Part shown: positions 33,112 through 41,288 of the stretch, piece after piece | Numbering within the stretch: position 1 is the first letter of the stretch | Layout of the letters: every line of letters starts with the position of its first letter | Translations under genes and position numbers: made by a program | Notes under the pieces: model-generated | The model's database searches: none | The model's input: only the letters and a program-made list of their open reading frames with translations | What the model was told of the DNA's origin: nothing | NCBI RefSeq assembly: GCF_042650885.1 | Contig: NZ_JBHSBU010000001.1 | Location: 4,154,001 to 4,218,000, forward strand | DNA: 64,000 bases | Origin: Chitinimonas_A lacunae | GTDB lineage: Bacteria > Pseudomonadota > Gammaproteobacteria > Burkholderiales > Chitinimonadaceae | Direction of reading: 5' to 3'

Positions 33112-34740
33112 ATGTCCCTATCCGCCCTGATCGCCGATCCGTCCTCCTCCGTGCGCATGTCGCTGCGCACGATCCTTCAGGGGCTGGAAATCAACAAGGT
33201 CGATACCGCTTCGACGATCTCGGAAGCGCGCCGCAAGCTGCTTGAGCATCGCTTCGATATCGTGCTGTGCGAATTCGATTTCGGCGGCAACGAGGAAACC
33301 GGCCAGGATCTGCTCGAAGAGCTGCGCGCCAAGAAGGCGCTGCCGATGTCGACGATCTTTATCGTGGTGACGGCCGAGTCGAGCTATCCCAAGGTGGTCG
33401 GCGTCGCCGAGGAGACTCCTGACGAATATATGCTCAAGCCGGTGCAGGCCGGTGCCCTGAGCGAGCGGATCGAGCGCGCCTTTCTGCGCCGCGAGACCCT
33501 GATCGACATCTACGAGGCGCTGCACGCCAAGGACTACCACCAGGCCCTGCGGGTGGCGCAGCAGATGATGTCTTCCAAGACCCCGTATCTCAACGATGTG
33601 GTCAGGCTGGCGGCCCAGATCCTGTATCGGCTGGAGCGCTATGACGAGGCCGCCACGCTGTATCGCAAGATCTTGAGCGGCGGCCGCAATCTGGCCTGGG
33701 CCAAGTTCGGTCTGGCCCGGGTGGCGCTCAAGCAGGGCGACGGCGAAACGGCCGAGCAGGCGATGCGCGATATTCTGGCCGAGCATACCCGCTATCTGCC
33801 GGTCTACAACCAGTTGGGCGACCTGTTCCTGAGCCAGGAACGCTTTGCCGATCTGCTCGATGTGACCGAACAGGCGATCCGCATCTCCCCGCACAGTCTC
33901 AAGCGGCTGCAACAGGCCGGTCAGCTGGCGTATAGCCTGGGCGACCTCGATAAGGCGTCCGACTATCTGGGCCGTGCGGTACGCATCAATGGCAAGGCGA
34001 TCGGACTCGATTTCCGTGCCGTCTTCAAGCTCGTCCTAATGCAGCTCAGCAAGGGGGTGACGCCCGACGGGCTGAGCCTGGTCAAGCAGATGCAGACCAA
34101 GCGCAAGCAGGAGCGTGGCGAGCAGGCCGGGATGCTGGGTGAGTGGTATTGCGAGCTGGCCCAGGCGGTCGAGTCGATCGCCCGACGCGAGCCGCTGTCG
34201 GCAATCGACCGGATGCGCAAACTGGCCGCCAACTGGGATTCGCCCGAAGTCGATCTCGAATTCACGCTCGACTATCTGTCGGTGGTCGAACGACTCTACG
34301 CCGACGATATCGTGCCGACCCTGGCCGAATGGATGCGGCCGCTGGTGCTGCGTTTTGCCGCGAGCCGGCAGATCGAGGAGCTGTTGGCCTATCGGGTGCT
34401 GAGCCGGGAGAAGCTGGCCCAGGTGGTCGAAGAGGGCTCGCTCTATATCACCCAGACCGCCAATGAAGCCGCCCAGGCAGTGGTGGACGGTGATCTGGTC
34501 AGCGCTGCCGATCAGCTGATCCAGGCCGGTCGCGAGACCCGCAATAACCGGCTGCTGTCGCTGGCCGCCAATACCGCTGCCAAATGCTTTCGCGCCACCG
34601 GCAACGACAGCTACCGCCTCGGCGCCGAGGAAAGCCTCAGTTTGATGCACCCGCCCGCCGATGCCGTCTTGCAGAAACGGGTGCGCGAGCTGCTGTCGCC
34701 TAGCAGCTCATCTGTGCCTGACAGGATGGCGGATGAATAG
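33112..34740 (+). CDS. Receiver-TPR protein without phosphoacceptor aspartate
   Basis: A 542-residue cytoplasmic protein. Residues 1-122 form a response-regulator receiver domain (ALIADPSSSVRMSLR, FDIVLCEFDFGG, VVTAES, YMLKPV with K109). At the phosphorylation position the Asp is Glu54, and the acidic pair on strand 1 is reduced to a single Asp. From about residue 125 to 300 there are tetratricopeptide-like helical repeats (VRLAAQILYRLERYDEAATL, PVYNQLGDLFLSQERFADLL, LAYSLGDLDKASDYLGRAV), then a long helical C-terminal region. Domain layout suggests a scaffold that receives a fixed or phosphorylation-independent signal. No kinase gene is adjacent. Confidence 0.85.
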   Translation: MSLSALIADPSSSVRMSLRTILQGLEINKVDTASTISEARRKLLEHRFDIVLCEFDFGGNEETGQDLLEELRAKKALPMSTIFIVVTAESSYPKVVGVAEETPDEYMLKPVQAGALSERIERAFLRRETLIDIYEALHAKDYHQALRVAQQMMSSKTPYLNDVVRLAAQILYRLERYDEAATLYRKILSGGRNLAWAKFGLARVALKQGDGETAEQAMRDILAEHTRYLPVYNQLGDLFLSQERFADLLDVTEQAIRISPHSLKRLQQAGQLAYSLGDLDKASDYLGRAVRINGKAIGLDFRAVFKLVLMQLSKGVTPDGLSLVKQMQTKRKQERGEQAGMLGEWYCELAQAVESIARREPLSAIDRMRKLAANWDSPEVDLEFTLDYLSVVERLYADDIVPTLAEWMRPLVLRFAASRQIEELLAYRVLSREKLAQVVEEGSLYITQTANEAAQAVVDGDLVSAADQLIQAGRETRNNRLLSLAANTAAKCFRATGNDSYRLGAEESLSLMHPPADAVLQKRVRELLSPSSSSVPDRMADE

Positions 34741-35010
34741 TGGGCTGAGGAGAATGGAAAATTTCAGGAAATATGAGTGCTAGATCAATGGTTGAATAGA
34801 AAAGAAAATTAATAGATAGATCCGGACTGTCCAAGATAACGGCTGTCATCGCCAAGCGCCGGTTTCCTCCATCAGCCGGCTCCCCTCTATTTCCCTCTCT
34901 TCCCTGTCCATCCCCTGTCTAATTCACCCGCCTCCCAGTACGCCCTTGGGTGCTGTCGGGGCGGCCCCGATGGTTGTTGTGGGCTTGGAGGCGGCAAGTG
35001 GTCCGGTGCT

Positions 35011-36180
35011 TCAGGCGTTCTGTCCTGCCACCCAACCCGACGACCAGGCCCATTGGAAGTTGTAGCCGCCGAGCCAGCCGGTGACATCGACCACTTCGCC
35101 GACAAAGAACAGCCCGGGCACCGATTTGGCGGCCATGGTCTTGGACGACAGCGCCGCCGTATCGACGCCACCGCGTGTCACCTCGGCTTTTTTGTAGCCG
35201 ACCGTGCCGCTTGGGATCACCCGCCAGTCGTGCAGCCGGCTGGCGACCAGTTCGAGCTCGCGTGGCAGATACTGTTTCATCGGTCGGATATCGAGCTGCG
35301 CGGCACAGAATGCCTGGGCAAAGCGCTTGGGCAGCCATTCGGCCAGCAGATTGGGCAGCAGCACCTCGGAGCGGGCCGCTTCGGCAAACAGGGCGCGGGC
35401 GTCGCGGCCGGGCAGCAGGTCGAGCGAGAGGGCCTGGCCGGGCGACCAGTAGGACGAGATTTGCAGAATGGCCGGGCCGGACACGCCTTTATGGGTGAAC
35501 AGCACGTTTTCGCGGAAGCTCGCATGGCCAAGGCTGACCTCGCAGTCGATCGAGACGCCGGAGAGGTCGGCGTACAGGTCCTTGGGCTCGAAGGTCAGCG
35601 GCACCAGGGCCGGGGCGGTCGGGACGATGGGAAGGCCGAATTGGCGCGCCAGGTCGTAGCCAAAGCCGGTGGCGCCGATCGGGGGGATCGACAGGCCGCC
35701 CGTGGCAATGATCAGGCTGCGGCAGTCCCAGACTTCATTGCCGGCAGCCAGCCGGAAGCCGTGTTCGACCTGTTCGATGGCGCCGACGGGGGTGGCCATC
35801 CGCCATACAACACCTGCCTTGTCGCATTCGGACTTGAGCAGATCGATGATCTGTTGCGAGCCCTCGTCGCAGAACAGCTGGCCGAGTTTTTTCTCGTGGT
35901 AGCCAATGCGATAGCTTTCGACCAGATCGAGGAAATCGCGCACCGTGTATTGGGCCAGTGCCGACTTGCAGAAATGCGGGTTGCGCGACAGATAGCACTC
36001 GGCGCGCGCTTGCAGATTGGTGAAATTGCAGCGGCCACCGCCTGAAATGCGGATTTTCTCGGCCAGCCGTTCGGCGTGGTCGATCAGCACCACACCACAT
36101 CCGCGCTGGGCGGCCGAGGCGGCGGCCATCATGCCGGCCGCGCCGGCGCCGATCACCGCGACGTCGATGCTTCGGACCAT
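35011..36180 (-). CDS. HI0933-family FAD-dependent oxidoreductase
   Basis: A 389-residue flavoprotein of the HI0933/YhiN type, often labelled aminoacetone-oxidase-family. It starts with the dinucleotide-binding VAVIGAGAAGMMAAASAAQRG, then the diagnostic KIRISGGGRCNFTN, SLIIATGGLSIPPIGATGFGY near residue 170 and the C-terminal FAD contact SVPGLFFVGEVVDVTGWLGGYNFQ, which ends in the AWSSGWVAG helix. Physiological substrate is not established for the family. The ATG at 36180 follows AGGAG; the longer frame lacks family sequence. It stands alone. Confidence 0.92.
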   Translation of the reverse strand: MVRSIDVAVIGAGAAGMMAAASAAQRGCGVVLIDHAERLAEKIRISGGGRCNFTNLQARAECYLSRNPHFCKSALAQYTVRDFLDLVESYRIGYHEKKLGQLFCDEGSQQIIDLLKSECDKAGVVWRMATPVGAIEQVEHGFRLAAGNEVWDCRSLIIATGGLSIPPIGATGFGYDLARQFGLPIVPTAPALVPLTFEPKDLYADLSGVSIDCEVSLGHASFRENVLFTHKGVSGPAILQISSYWSPGQALSLDLLPGRDARALFAEAARSEVLLPNLLAEWLPKRFAQAFCAAQLDIRPMKQYLPRELELVASRLHDWRVIPSGTVGYKKAEVTRGGVDTAALSSKTMAAKSVPGLFFVGEVVDVTGWLGGYNFQWAWSSGWVAGQNA

Positions 36181-36484
36181 GCGATTCTCCTGTTGTGCAA
36201 ACCATACAAAAGCGCCCGCGTCCGGCAGCGGGCGAGCCGGACAGCGAGCGCTTGCTTGAGCGAGCGATGGCAGGGTGGGCGCGGTCCCGGGGCCAGTCAT
36301 GCCGGCCAGCTGGGGGAGTCGCCGCTAGTGCAATCGCTCGGTAGTGTTTTATAGTGAAGCCGATTTTTCCCGCCCCAAGGCTGGATGCGGCTTGCAAGCT
36401 CATCTGACTGGGGCGGGCGCGCATTCTAACACCATTGATTCAGAACGACTTCCTCCTTCCTGATCCACCCGGAGACCTTCAATA
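36181..36484. promoter_or_regulatory. Divergent gap before the autotransporter gene
   Basis: These 304 bases lie between the leftward flavoprotein gene and the autotransporter gene. A TATAGT -10-like element at 36350-36355 and a GGAG ribosome site at 36471 serve the rightward gene. I see no repeat or small gene. Confidence 0.35.
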
Positions 36485-38749
36485 ATGATTACCCGCCGCC
36501 TCCGCATCACCGCGCTCGCCGCCGCCATTGCCGCCACCGCCGCCCCGGTGGCCCTGGCCGCGCCGTTCAGCAATGTGTATTTCTTCGGCGACAGCCTGAC
36601 CGACTCCGGCGCGTTCGGCGGTCTGCCGACTTCTTACGGTGTCCTGCCGGCCGGCGCCCGTAACACCACCGACGACGCCAAGCTGTACGCCCACTATGTG
36701 GCTGGCCGCTATGGCTTTGCCGTCACCCCGGTCAACCCGATCAACCCGACCCTGGGCAAGGGCAACAACTACGCCCAGGGCGGCGCCCGCGCCAATGGCA
36801 ACGCCAATACCACGGCCCTGAGCATCGGCAGTCAGGTCGGCAACTATGTGCGCGACCATGGCGGTCAGGTCGATGTCAACGCCCTTCATGTGGTGTGGGT
36901 CGGCGGCAACGATGTCGCCGATGCGCTCCGCGTCGGTGCCACCGGCACCGCTGCCGACGCCCAGCGCGTGGTCAGCGGCGCTGCACAGAGCACCCTGCAG
37001 CAGGTCGGTCAGCTCAAGGCGCTCGGCGCCAAATATGTGGTGGTGGTCAATGTGCCCGATCTGGCCCGCGTGCCGCGTCTGATGTTCGATACCTCGCGCG
37101 CCGCCGCCAGCACGGTGGTCAACGGTACCGCCACCGAAACCACCGCCCGCCAGCTGCTGGGTGGCATCAACCCGGCGCTGGCCGCCAATGCCCAGTTGGT
37201 GACGGCGACCCAATCGATTCTGCGCAACGCCGGCGCCACCCTCGGCGACGCCGCCGTCGCCGCTGCCCGCGCCAAGCTCAACGCCGGCGGTGCCACGCCC
37301 GCTGAACAGCAGGAAGCCATCAAGGCCGCTGGCACGGCGGCTGAACAGGCCATCGTCACCACCTATTCCAAGGCTGTCGGTCAACAGATCGCCGGTCTGC
37401 TGGTCCAGGCAGGCGTACTGCCGGCTGCCATGGCCGAGACCGCCGCAGCCGGCATCAGCGGCAATCTGGGCGCGGTGCTCAACCAGAACCTGACTGGCCA
37501 GATCAGCAAGAACTACGCAGTCGCCAGCGCCAGCGCCGGCCAGCTGGTCGACAGCCTGCTCCATCCGCTGCTCAACGCCGGCCTGACCGGCATGGGCAAT
37601 GTGCTGCAACTGGACGTCAACCGGCTGATGAAGGAAGTGGTGGCCAACCCGACCGCCTACGGCTTCAACAACGCCACCGGCACCGCCTGCGGCCGCGAAG
37701 CCATCGTCTGTACCAGCAAGGACGCCAACTTCGACGCCAGCAAGTCGTTCTTCTTCTCCGACGAATTCCACCCGACCCCGCTGGCCCACGCCCTGATGGG
37801 CGACTATATGGTGTCGGTGCTCGACGCCCCGATGTTCGCCTCGCAACTGGTCAACAGCCAGAACGCCAGTGTGTCGATGGCCCGCCAGTCGCTCGAAGGC
37901 CGCCCGACCGGCGCACGGTCGGTCGGTCAGGTCGATGCCTTTGCCTCGGCCTCGCGCGAGACCCGTGATTTCGACGGTACCGCCGACAGCCTTGCCAACG
38001 ACGGCACCAATCGCGCTGCCACCGTCGGCCTCGACTATCAAGCCACCAGCAACGCCTCGGTCGGGGTGGCGCTGACCGTGATGGACCACAAGACCCGCTT
38101 CGGCAACGACCGCGGCGGCTTCAATGCCGTGGATCGCCTGATGACCGCTTTCGGCCGCTACGATATGGGCGCCATCCGCCTGGGCGGTGAAGTGTTCTTC
38201 GGCCAGACCCGCTTCAACAAGATCGACCGCACTATCCGCCTGGGTCAGGCCGTGCGTGTCGAGCGCGGGGATGCCAGCGGTAATCAGAGCGGTATGCGTA
38301 TCCATGCCGGCTATGAGCTGGCAATGGGCCAGTTCTCGGTCACGCCGCTTGCTTCGCTTGCCTACCGTTCGGCCAAGGTGTCGACCTACAACGAACAGGG
38401 CAACAGCAGCACGGCCATGCGCTTTGAACAGCAGCGTGTCGAGGAGCTGATCTTCGGCCTGGGCGCCCGCGCCGAAGCCAAGATGGGCGGCTTTGTGCCG
38501 TTCGGCTCGCTGATGTTCTACCACGACAGCAAGGACAACGACCGCACCGTGCGCGCCGGTCTGGTCAACCTCGGCTCCACCATGGAAATGCCGGTGTTCA
38601 CCCCCGACCGCAGCTTCGGCACCGTCAACCTGGGCGCCCGCTTTGAAATGGCCAAGAACGTCGACGGCTACCTGAGCTACCAGCGCGACGTCGCCACCGA
38701 CGACGAAAAGCGCGGCAACTGGACCTTCGGTCTCCAGGTCGGCTTCTAA
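36485..38749 (+). CDS. GDSL-esterase autotransporter
   Basis: A 754-residue surface protein: signal peptide (1-26, ITALAAAIAATAAPVALAA), GDSL hydrolase passenger, and C-terminal beta-barrel translocator (about 480-754) ending in Phe as outer-membrane proteins do. The SGNH blocks are FFGDSLTDSG with S37, NNYAQGGARA, WVGGNDV, and SDEFHPT with D426 and H429. The passenger is enlarged by an Ala-rich helical insert around residues 160-370. It resembles EstA-type esterases that stay attached to the outer membrane and cleave lipid or ester substrates. GGAG precedes the start and a strong terminator follows. Confidence 0.93.
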   Translation: MITRRLRITALAAAIAATAAPVALAAPFSNVYFFGDSLTDSGAFGGLPTSYGVLPAGARNTTDDAKLYAHYVAGRYGFAVTPVNPINPTLGKGNNYAQGGARANGNANTTALSIGSQVGNYVRDHGGQVDVNALHVVWVGGNDVADALRVGATGTAADAQRVVSGAAQSTLQQVGQLKALGAKYVVVVNVPDLARVPRLMFDTSRAAASTVVNGTATETTARQLLGGINPALAANAQLVTATQSILRNAGATLGDAAVAAARAKLNAGGATPAEQQEAIKAAGTAAEQAIVTTYSKAVGQQIAGLLVQAGVLPAAMAETAAAGISGNLGAVLNQNLTGQISKNYAVASASAGQLVDSLLHPLLNAGLTGMGNVLQLDVNRLMKEVVANPTAYGFNNATGTACGREAIVCTSKDANFDASKSFFFSDEFHPTPLAHALMGDYMVSVLDAPMFASQLVNSQNASVSMARQSLEGRPTGARSVGQVDAFASASRETRDFDGTADSLANDGTNRAATVGLDYQATSNASVGVALTVMDHKTRFGNDRGGFNAVDRLMTAFGRYDMGAIRLGGEVFFGQTRFNKIDRTIRLGQAVRVERGDASGNQSGMRIHAGYELAMGQFSVTPLASLAYRSAKVSTYNEQGNSSTAMRFEQQRVEELIFGLGARAEAKMGGFVPFGSLMFYHDSKDNDRTVRAGLVNLGSTMEMPVFTPDRSFGTVNLGARFEMAKNVDGYLSYQRDVATDDEKRGNWTFGLQVGF

Positions 38750-38760
38750 ACCTGACCGCC

Positions 38761-38796
38761 CGACAAGAAACCCGGCATCTGCCGGGTTTTTTGTCG
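38761..38796 (+). terminator. Rho-independent terminator of the autotransporter gene
   Basis: The stem ACCCGGC / GCCGGGT with a 4-base loop is followed by six T residues, and an outer CGACAA / TTGTCG arm extends it. The rest of the gap to 39070 shows nothing beyond AT-rich DNA. Confidence 0.9.
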
Positions 38797-39070
38797 GGGC
38801 TGGATTGCTCGAAGCGTGCCGCTTCCACTTCCGACGCTGAGCACTCCCGCCGACTTCCTCCCTTTGCCACCTGTCTCGGCGTGGCGCGGGTCGGAGAACA
38901 CCATCGAGCGATAGACGAGGTGTCCGTCGCGGAGTCCAGAGTATGGCCAGCTATGTCAGATTGGAATATCAGATTTATTCAGTTTCTAGATATGGAGCGG
39001 CATTGGAGGAAAAAATCATGCGTATGACGCATAGCTACCTCCTAGAGCCTTCTCACCTTTTTTCTACCGT

Positions 39071-39607
39071 TCACTCTCCACTGTCCTGATATTTGCGCAT
39101 CAGCCGGATGTAGTGCTGGGCCGAATAGGCAAAGTGGGCCAGTTCAGCTTCGGTCAGCGGGCGGACTTCCTTGACCGGGCGACCTAGATAGAGCCAGCCC
39201 GATTTGAGCACCTTGCCCGGCGGCACCAGGCTGCCTGCACCGATCATCACACGCGGTTCGAGCACGGCGCGGTCGAGCACGATGGTACCGATGCCGATCA
39301 GGCATTCGTCGTGGATGGTGCAGCCATGCAGCACCACCGAATGGCCGATGGTGACCCGCTCACCGATGATCAGCGGCGCACCCTCGGGGTCGCTGTCGCG
39401 CTTATGGGTGACGTGGAGGCAGGCCAGATCCTGGATATTGGTATCGCGGCCGATGCGGATGGCGTTGACGTCGCCGCGCACCACGGCGCCGGGCCAGATC
39501 GACACGTTCTCGGCCAGGGTCACGTCGCCGATGACCTGGGCCGACGGATCGACATAGGCATCGGGCGCAACGCTGGGGCGGATGCCGGCGAAGGGACGGA
39601 TGGCCAT
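39071..39607 (-). CDS. Gamma-carbonic-anhydrase-family protein
   Basis: A 178-residue left-handed beta-helix protein of the gamma-CA/YrdA/PaaY group. Hexapeptide repeats run through residues 20-140 (VIGDVTLAENVSIWPGAVVR, IGRDTNIQDLACLHV, IGERVTIGHSVVLHGCTI, IGIGTIVLDRAVLE). The three zinc-ligand histidines appear in CLHVTH and IGHSVVLHG. A C-terminal helix (ELAHFAYSAQHYIRLMRKY) is usual. Family members bind zinc or iron and some hydrate CO2; most homologues are untested. It lies 39 bases downstream of the GGDEF gene on the same strand. Confidence 0.9.
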   Translation of the reverse strand: MAIRPFAGIRPSVAPDAYVDPSAQVIGDVTLAENVSIWPGAVVRGDVNAIRIGRDTNIQDLACLHVTHKRDSDPEGAPLIIGERVTIGHSVVLHGCTIHDECLIGIGTIVLDRAVLEPRVMIGAGSLVPPGKVLKSGWLYLGRPVKEVRPLTEAELAHFAYSAQHYIRLMRKYQDSGE

Positions 39608-39646
39608 GGAAAGCTCCAGAGAAGGGAAGGGCGGCAGTATACCGCT

Positions 39647-41191
39647 TCAGGCCCGATCAACCGGGCCGGCCACCGCCACCCGGGTGCCGCCGACCTGACG
39701 CGCACCGTGCAGCGCCTGTTCGGCCCGTTGCAGCAGCAGCGCCAGTTCGTCGCCGTGCTGGCCATAGGCCGCAACGCCGAGCGAGACATTGATTTCAGGC
39801 AGCAGGGCGCCATTGTGCTGCAAGCGATTACGTAAGATGGCCCGCCTCAGGGTTTCGGCGCGGCAGACCGTGTCGTCGAGCGGGGAGTCGGGCAGAAGGA
39901 TGGCAAAGGCTTCATCGATGAAACGGCTGACGAGATCGCTTTGCCGCAACTGCTCGCGGATCAGCCGGGCGGTCTCGCGCAGCACCAGATCGCCTGCATC
40001 GTGGCCATAGCGGTCATTGAGCCGCTTGAACTGGTCGATATCGAGCCGCACCAGGGTCAGATGGGTATCGAGACCGTCCCGTCGTCGGCGCGCGGCACGC
40101 AGCAGCTCGTGTTCGGCCGCTTCCTCGAAATAGCGCCGGTTGTACAGATTGGTCAGCGGATCGCGGATCGCCTGCTCGCGCAGCCGGTTTTGCAGGCGCT
40201 GGGTCAGGATCGACAGTGCCACCAGCTCGGCCGCCAGCTCGGCGAGCCGTTGCTCGAAACGCTGGTCGTCGCCCTGCGGCGGGCCGATCAGATGGAGCAG
40301 GCCCAGGACTTCGCCGCGGCCGAGCAAAGGCAGACACAGATAATCACCCTCGTCAGCATGGCCACAGACCAGCCGGTCGGAGCCGTCGCCCGGTCGGTAA
40401 GGCTGAGCACGCCGCAGCGCCCAGCACTGATCGACTTCGACCAGAAGCGCCTGCTCGCCCTCGCCCCACTGCACCCGCCGCTCCAGCTGATCGTGCGAGC
40501 GGCCCGGCAGATAGAGGGCGCCGGCATCGAGCCGGAACAGTCGCGGCAGGAAATGACGCAGCAATTGGGCGGTTTCGTCGTGGCTGACGCAGGACTGGAG
40601 AAAGCGCGCCAATTCGGCCAGCGCGCCCAGGCTGCGGTTATGGCGGCCGACTTCGGCCAGCAACTGGCTCAGATCCTCGTTATGACGCTCGATCGTCTGG
40701 CGGTGGCGCAACTGCTGGCGTCGGGCTTCTGCCAGATGAAAGTGCAGCAGCAGCAATAACAGCAGCGCCAGCCCCAGCGCCACAGCGCCCGCCAGTGCCA
40801 GTTGGCGGCCGGCGGCGGCGAGCCGCAGTTCCTCCTGCTGGCGGCTGCGGGCCTGTTCGATCCGCAGCACTTCAAGTTGGGCCTGATGGGTAGCGTTGAG
40901 CGGCGTGGAGGGCGCCTGCATCAGTGGGCGCAGTCGCGCTTGCTGGGCCGGGGAGTCGGCCAGCAGCGCATCGAGCCGATGCAGCCGGGCGGCCAGGTCG
41001 GGGGCGGCCAGACGCCAGGCCTGGGGCAGCTCGTCGAGCTGCTGCGCCGCCAGTTGCGCCGTGCTGGTTCTGGCCTGCTGTGCGCCCAGTTGCGACCAGT
41101 CCCGCCATAGCCATAGCGCGACCAGTACCATCAGTAGTCCGGCACAGATGAACAGCGCCCGCAGACGTGCGGAACCGGTAACAGCCAGCAT
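39647..41191 (-). CDS. Membrane GAF-GGDEF protein with degenerate GGDEF motif
   Basis: A 514-residue inner-membrane protein. TM1 at about 13-29 and TM2 at 131-149 flank a helical periplasmic sensor domain. A coiled linker leads to a GAF domain (about 185-325) and a GGDEF domain (335-505) with DPLTNLYNRRYFEE, RLDIDQFKRLNDRYGHDAGD and the late NVSLGVAAYG. The signature loop itself reads RFIDEAF, so GGDEF has become FIDEA (424-428), while the first metal Asp in LDIDQF is kept. Diguanylate cyclase activity is doubtful; a c-di-GMP or GTP-binding signalling role is possible. It is divergent from prlC. Confidence 0.85.
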   Translation of the reverse strand: MLAVTGSARLRALFICAGLLMVLVALWLWRDWSQLGAQQARTSTAQLAAQQLDELPQAWRLAAPDLAARLHRLDALLADSPAQQARLRPLMQAPSTPLNATHQAQLEVLRIEQARSRQQEELRLAAAGRQLALAGAVALGLALLLLLLLHFHLAEARRQQLRHRQTIERHNEDLSQLLAEVGRHNRSLGALAELARFLQSCVSHDETAQLLRHFLPRLFRLDAGALYLPGRSHDQLERRVQWGEGEQALLVEVDQCWALRRAQPYRPGDGSDRLVCGHADEGDYLCLPLLGRGEVLGLLHLIGPPQGDDQRFEQRLAELAAELVALSILTQRLQNRLREQAIRDPLTNLYNRRYFEEAAEHELLRAARRRRDGLDTHLTLVRLDIDQFKRLNDRYGHDAGDLVLRETARLIREQLRQSDLVSRFIDEAFAILLPDSPLDDTVCRAETLRRAILRNRLQHNGALLPEINVSLGVAAYGQHGDELALLLQRAEQALHGARQVGGTRVAVAGPVDRA

Positions 41192-41288
41192 GGTCGATCC
41201 CCGAACGAGACCCCTTCTCAAGATAGCAGCGACAACCCGCGCCAGCCTGCTAAACTGCGCGCCAGCCCATCAGCCCAGGACGATACGC

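Noticed and set aside
36479..38524. 681-codon open frame antisense to the autotransporter
   Set aside because: It is a by-product of GC-rich codon bias in the real gene; low-complexity Gly/Val/His content and no domain.
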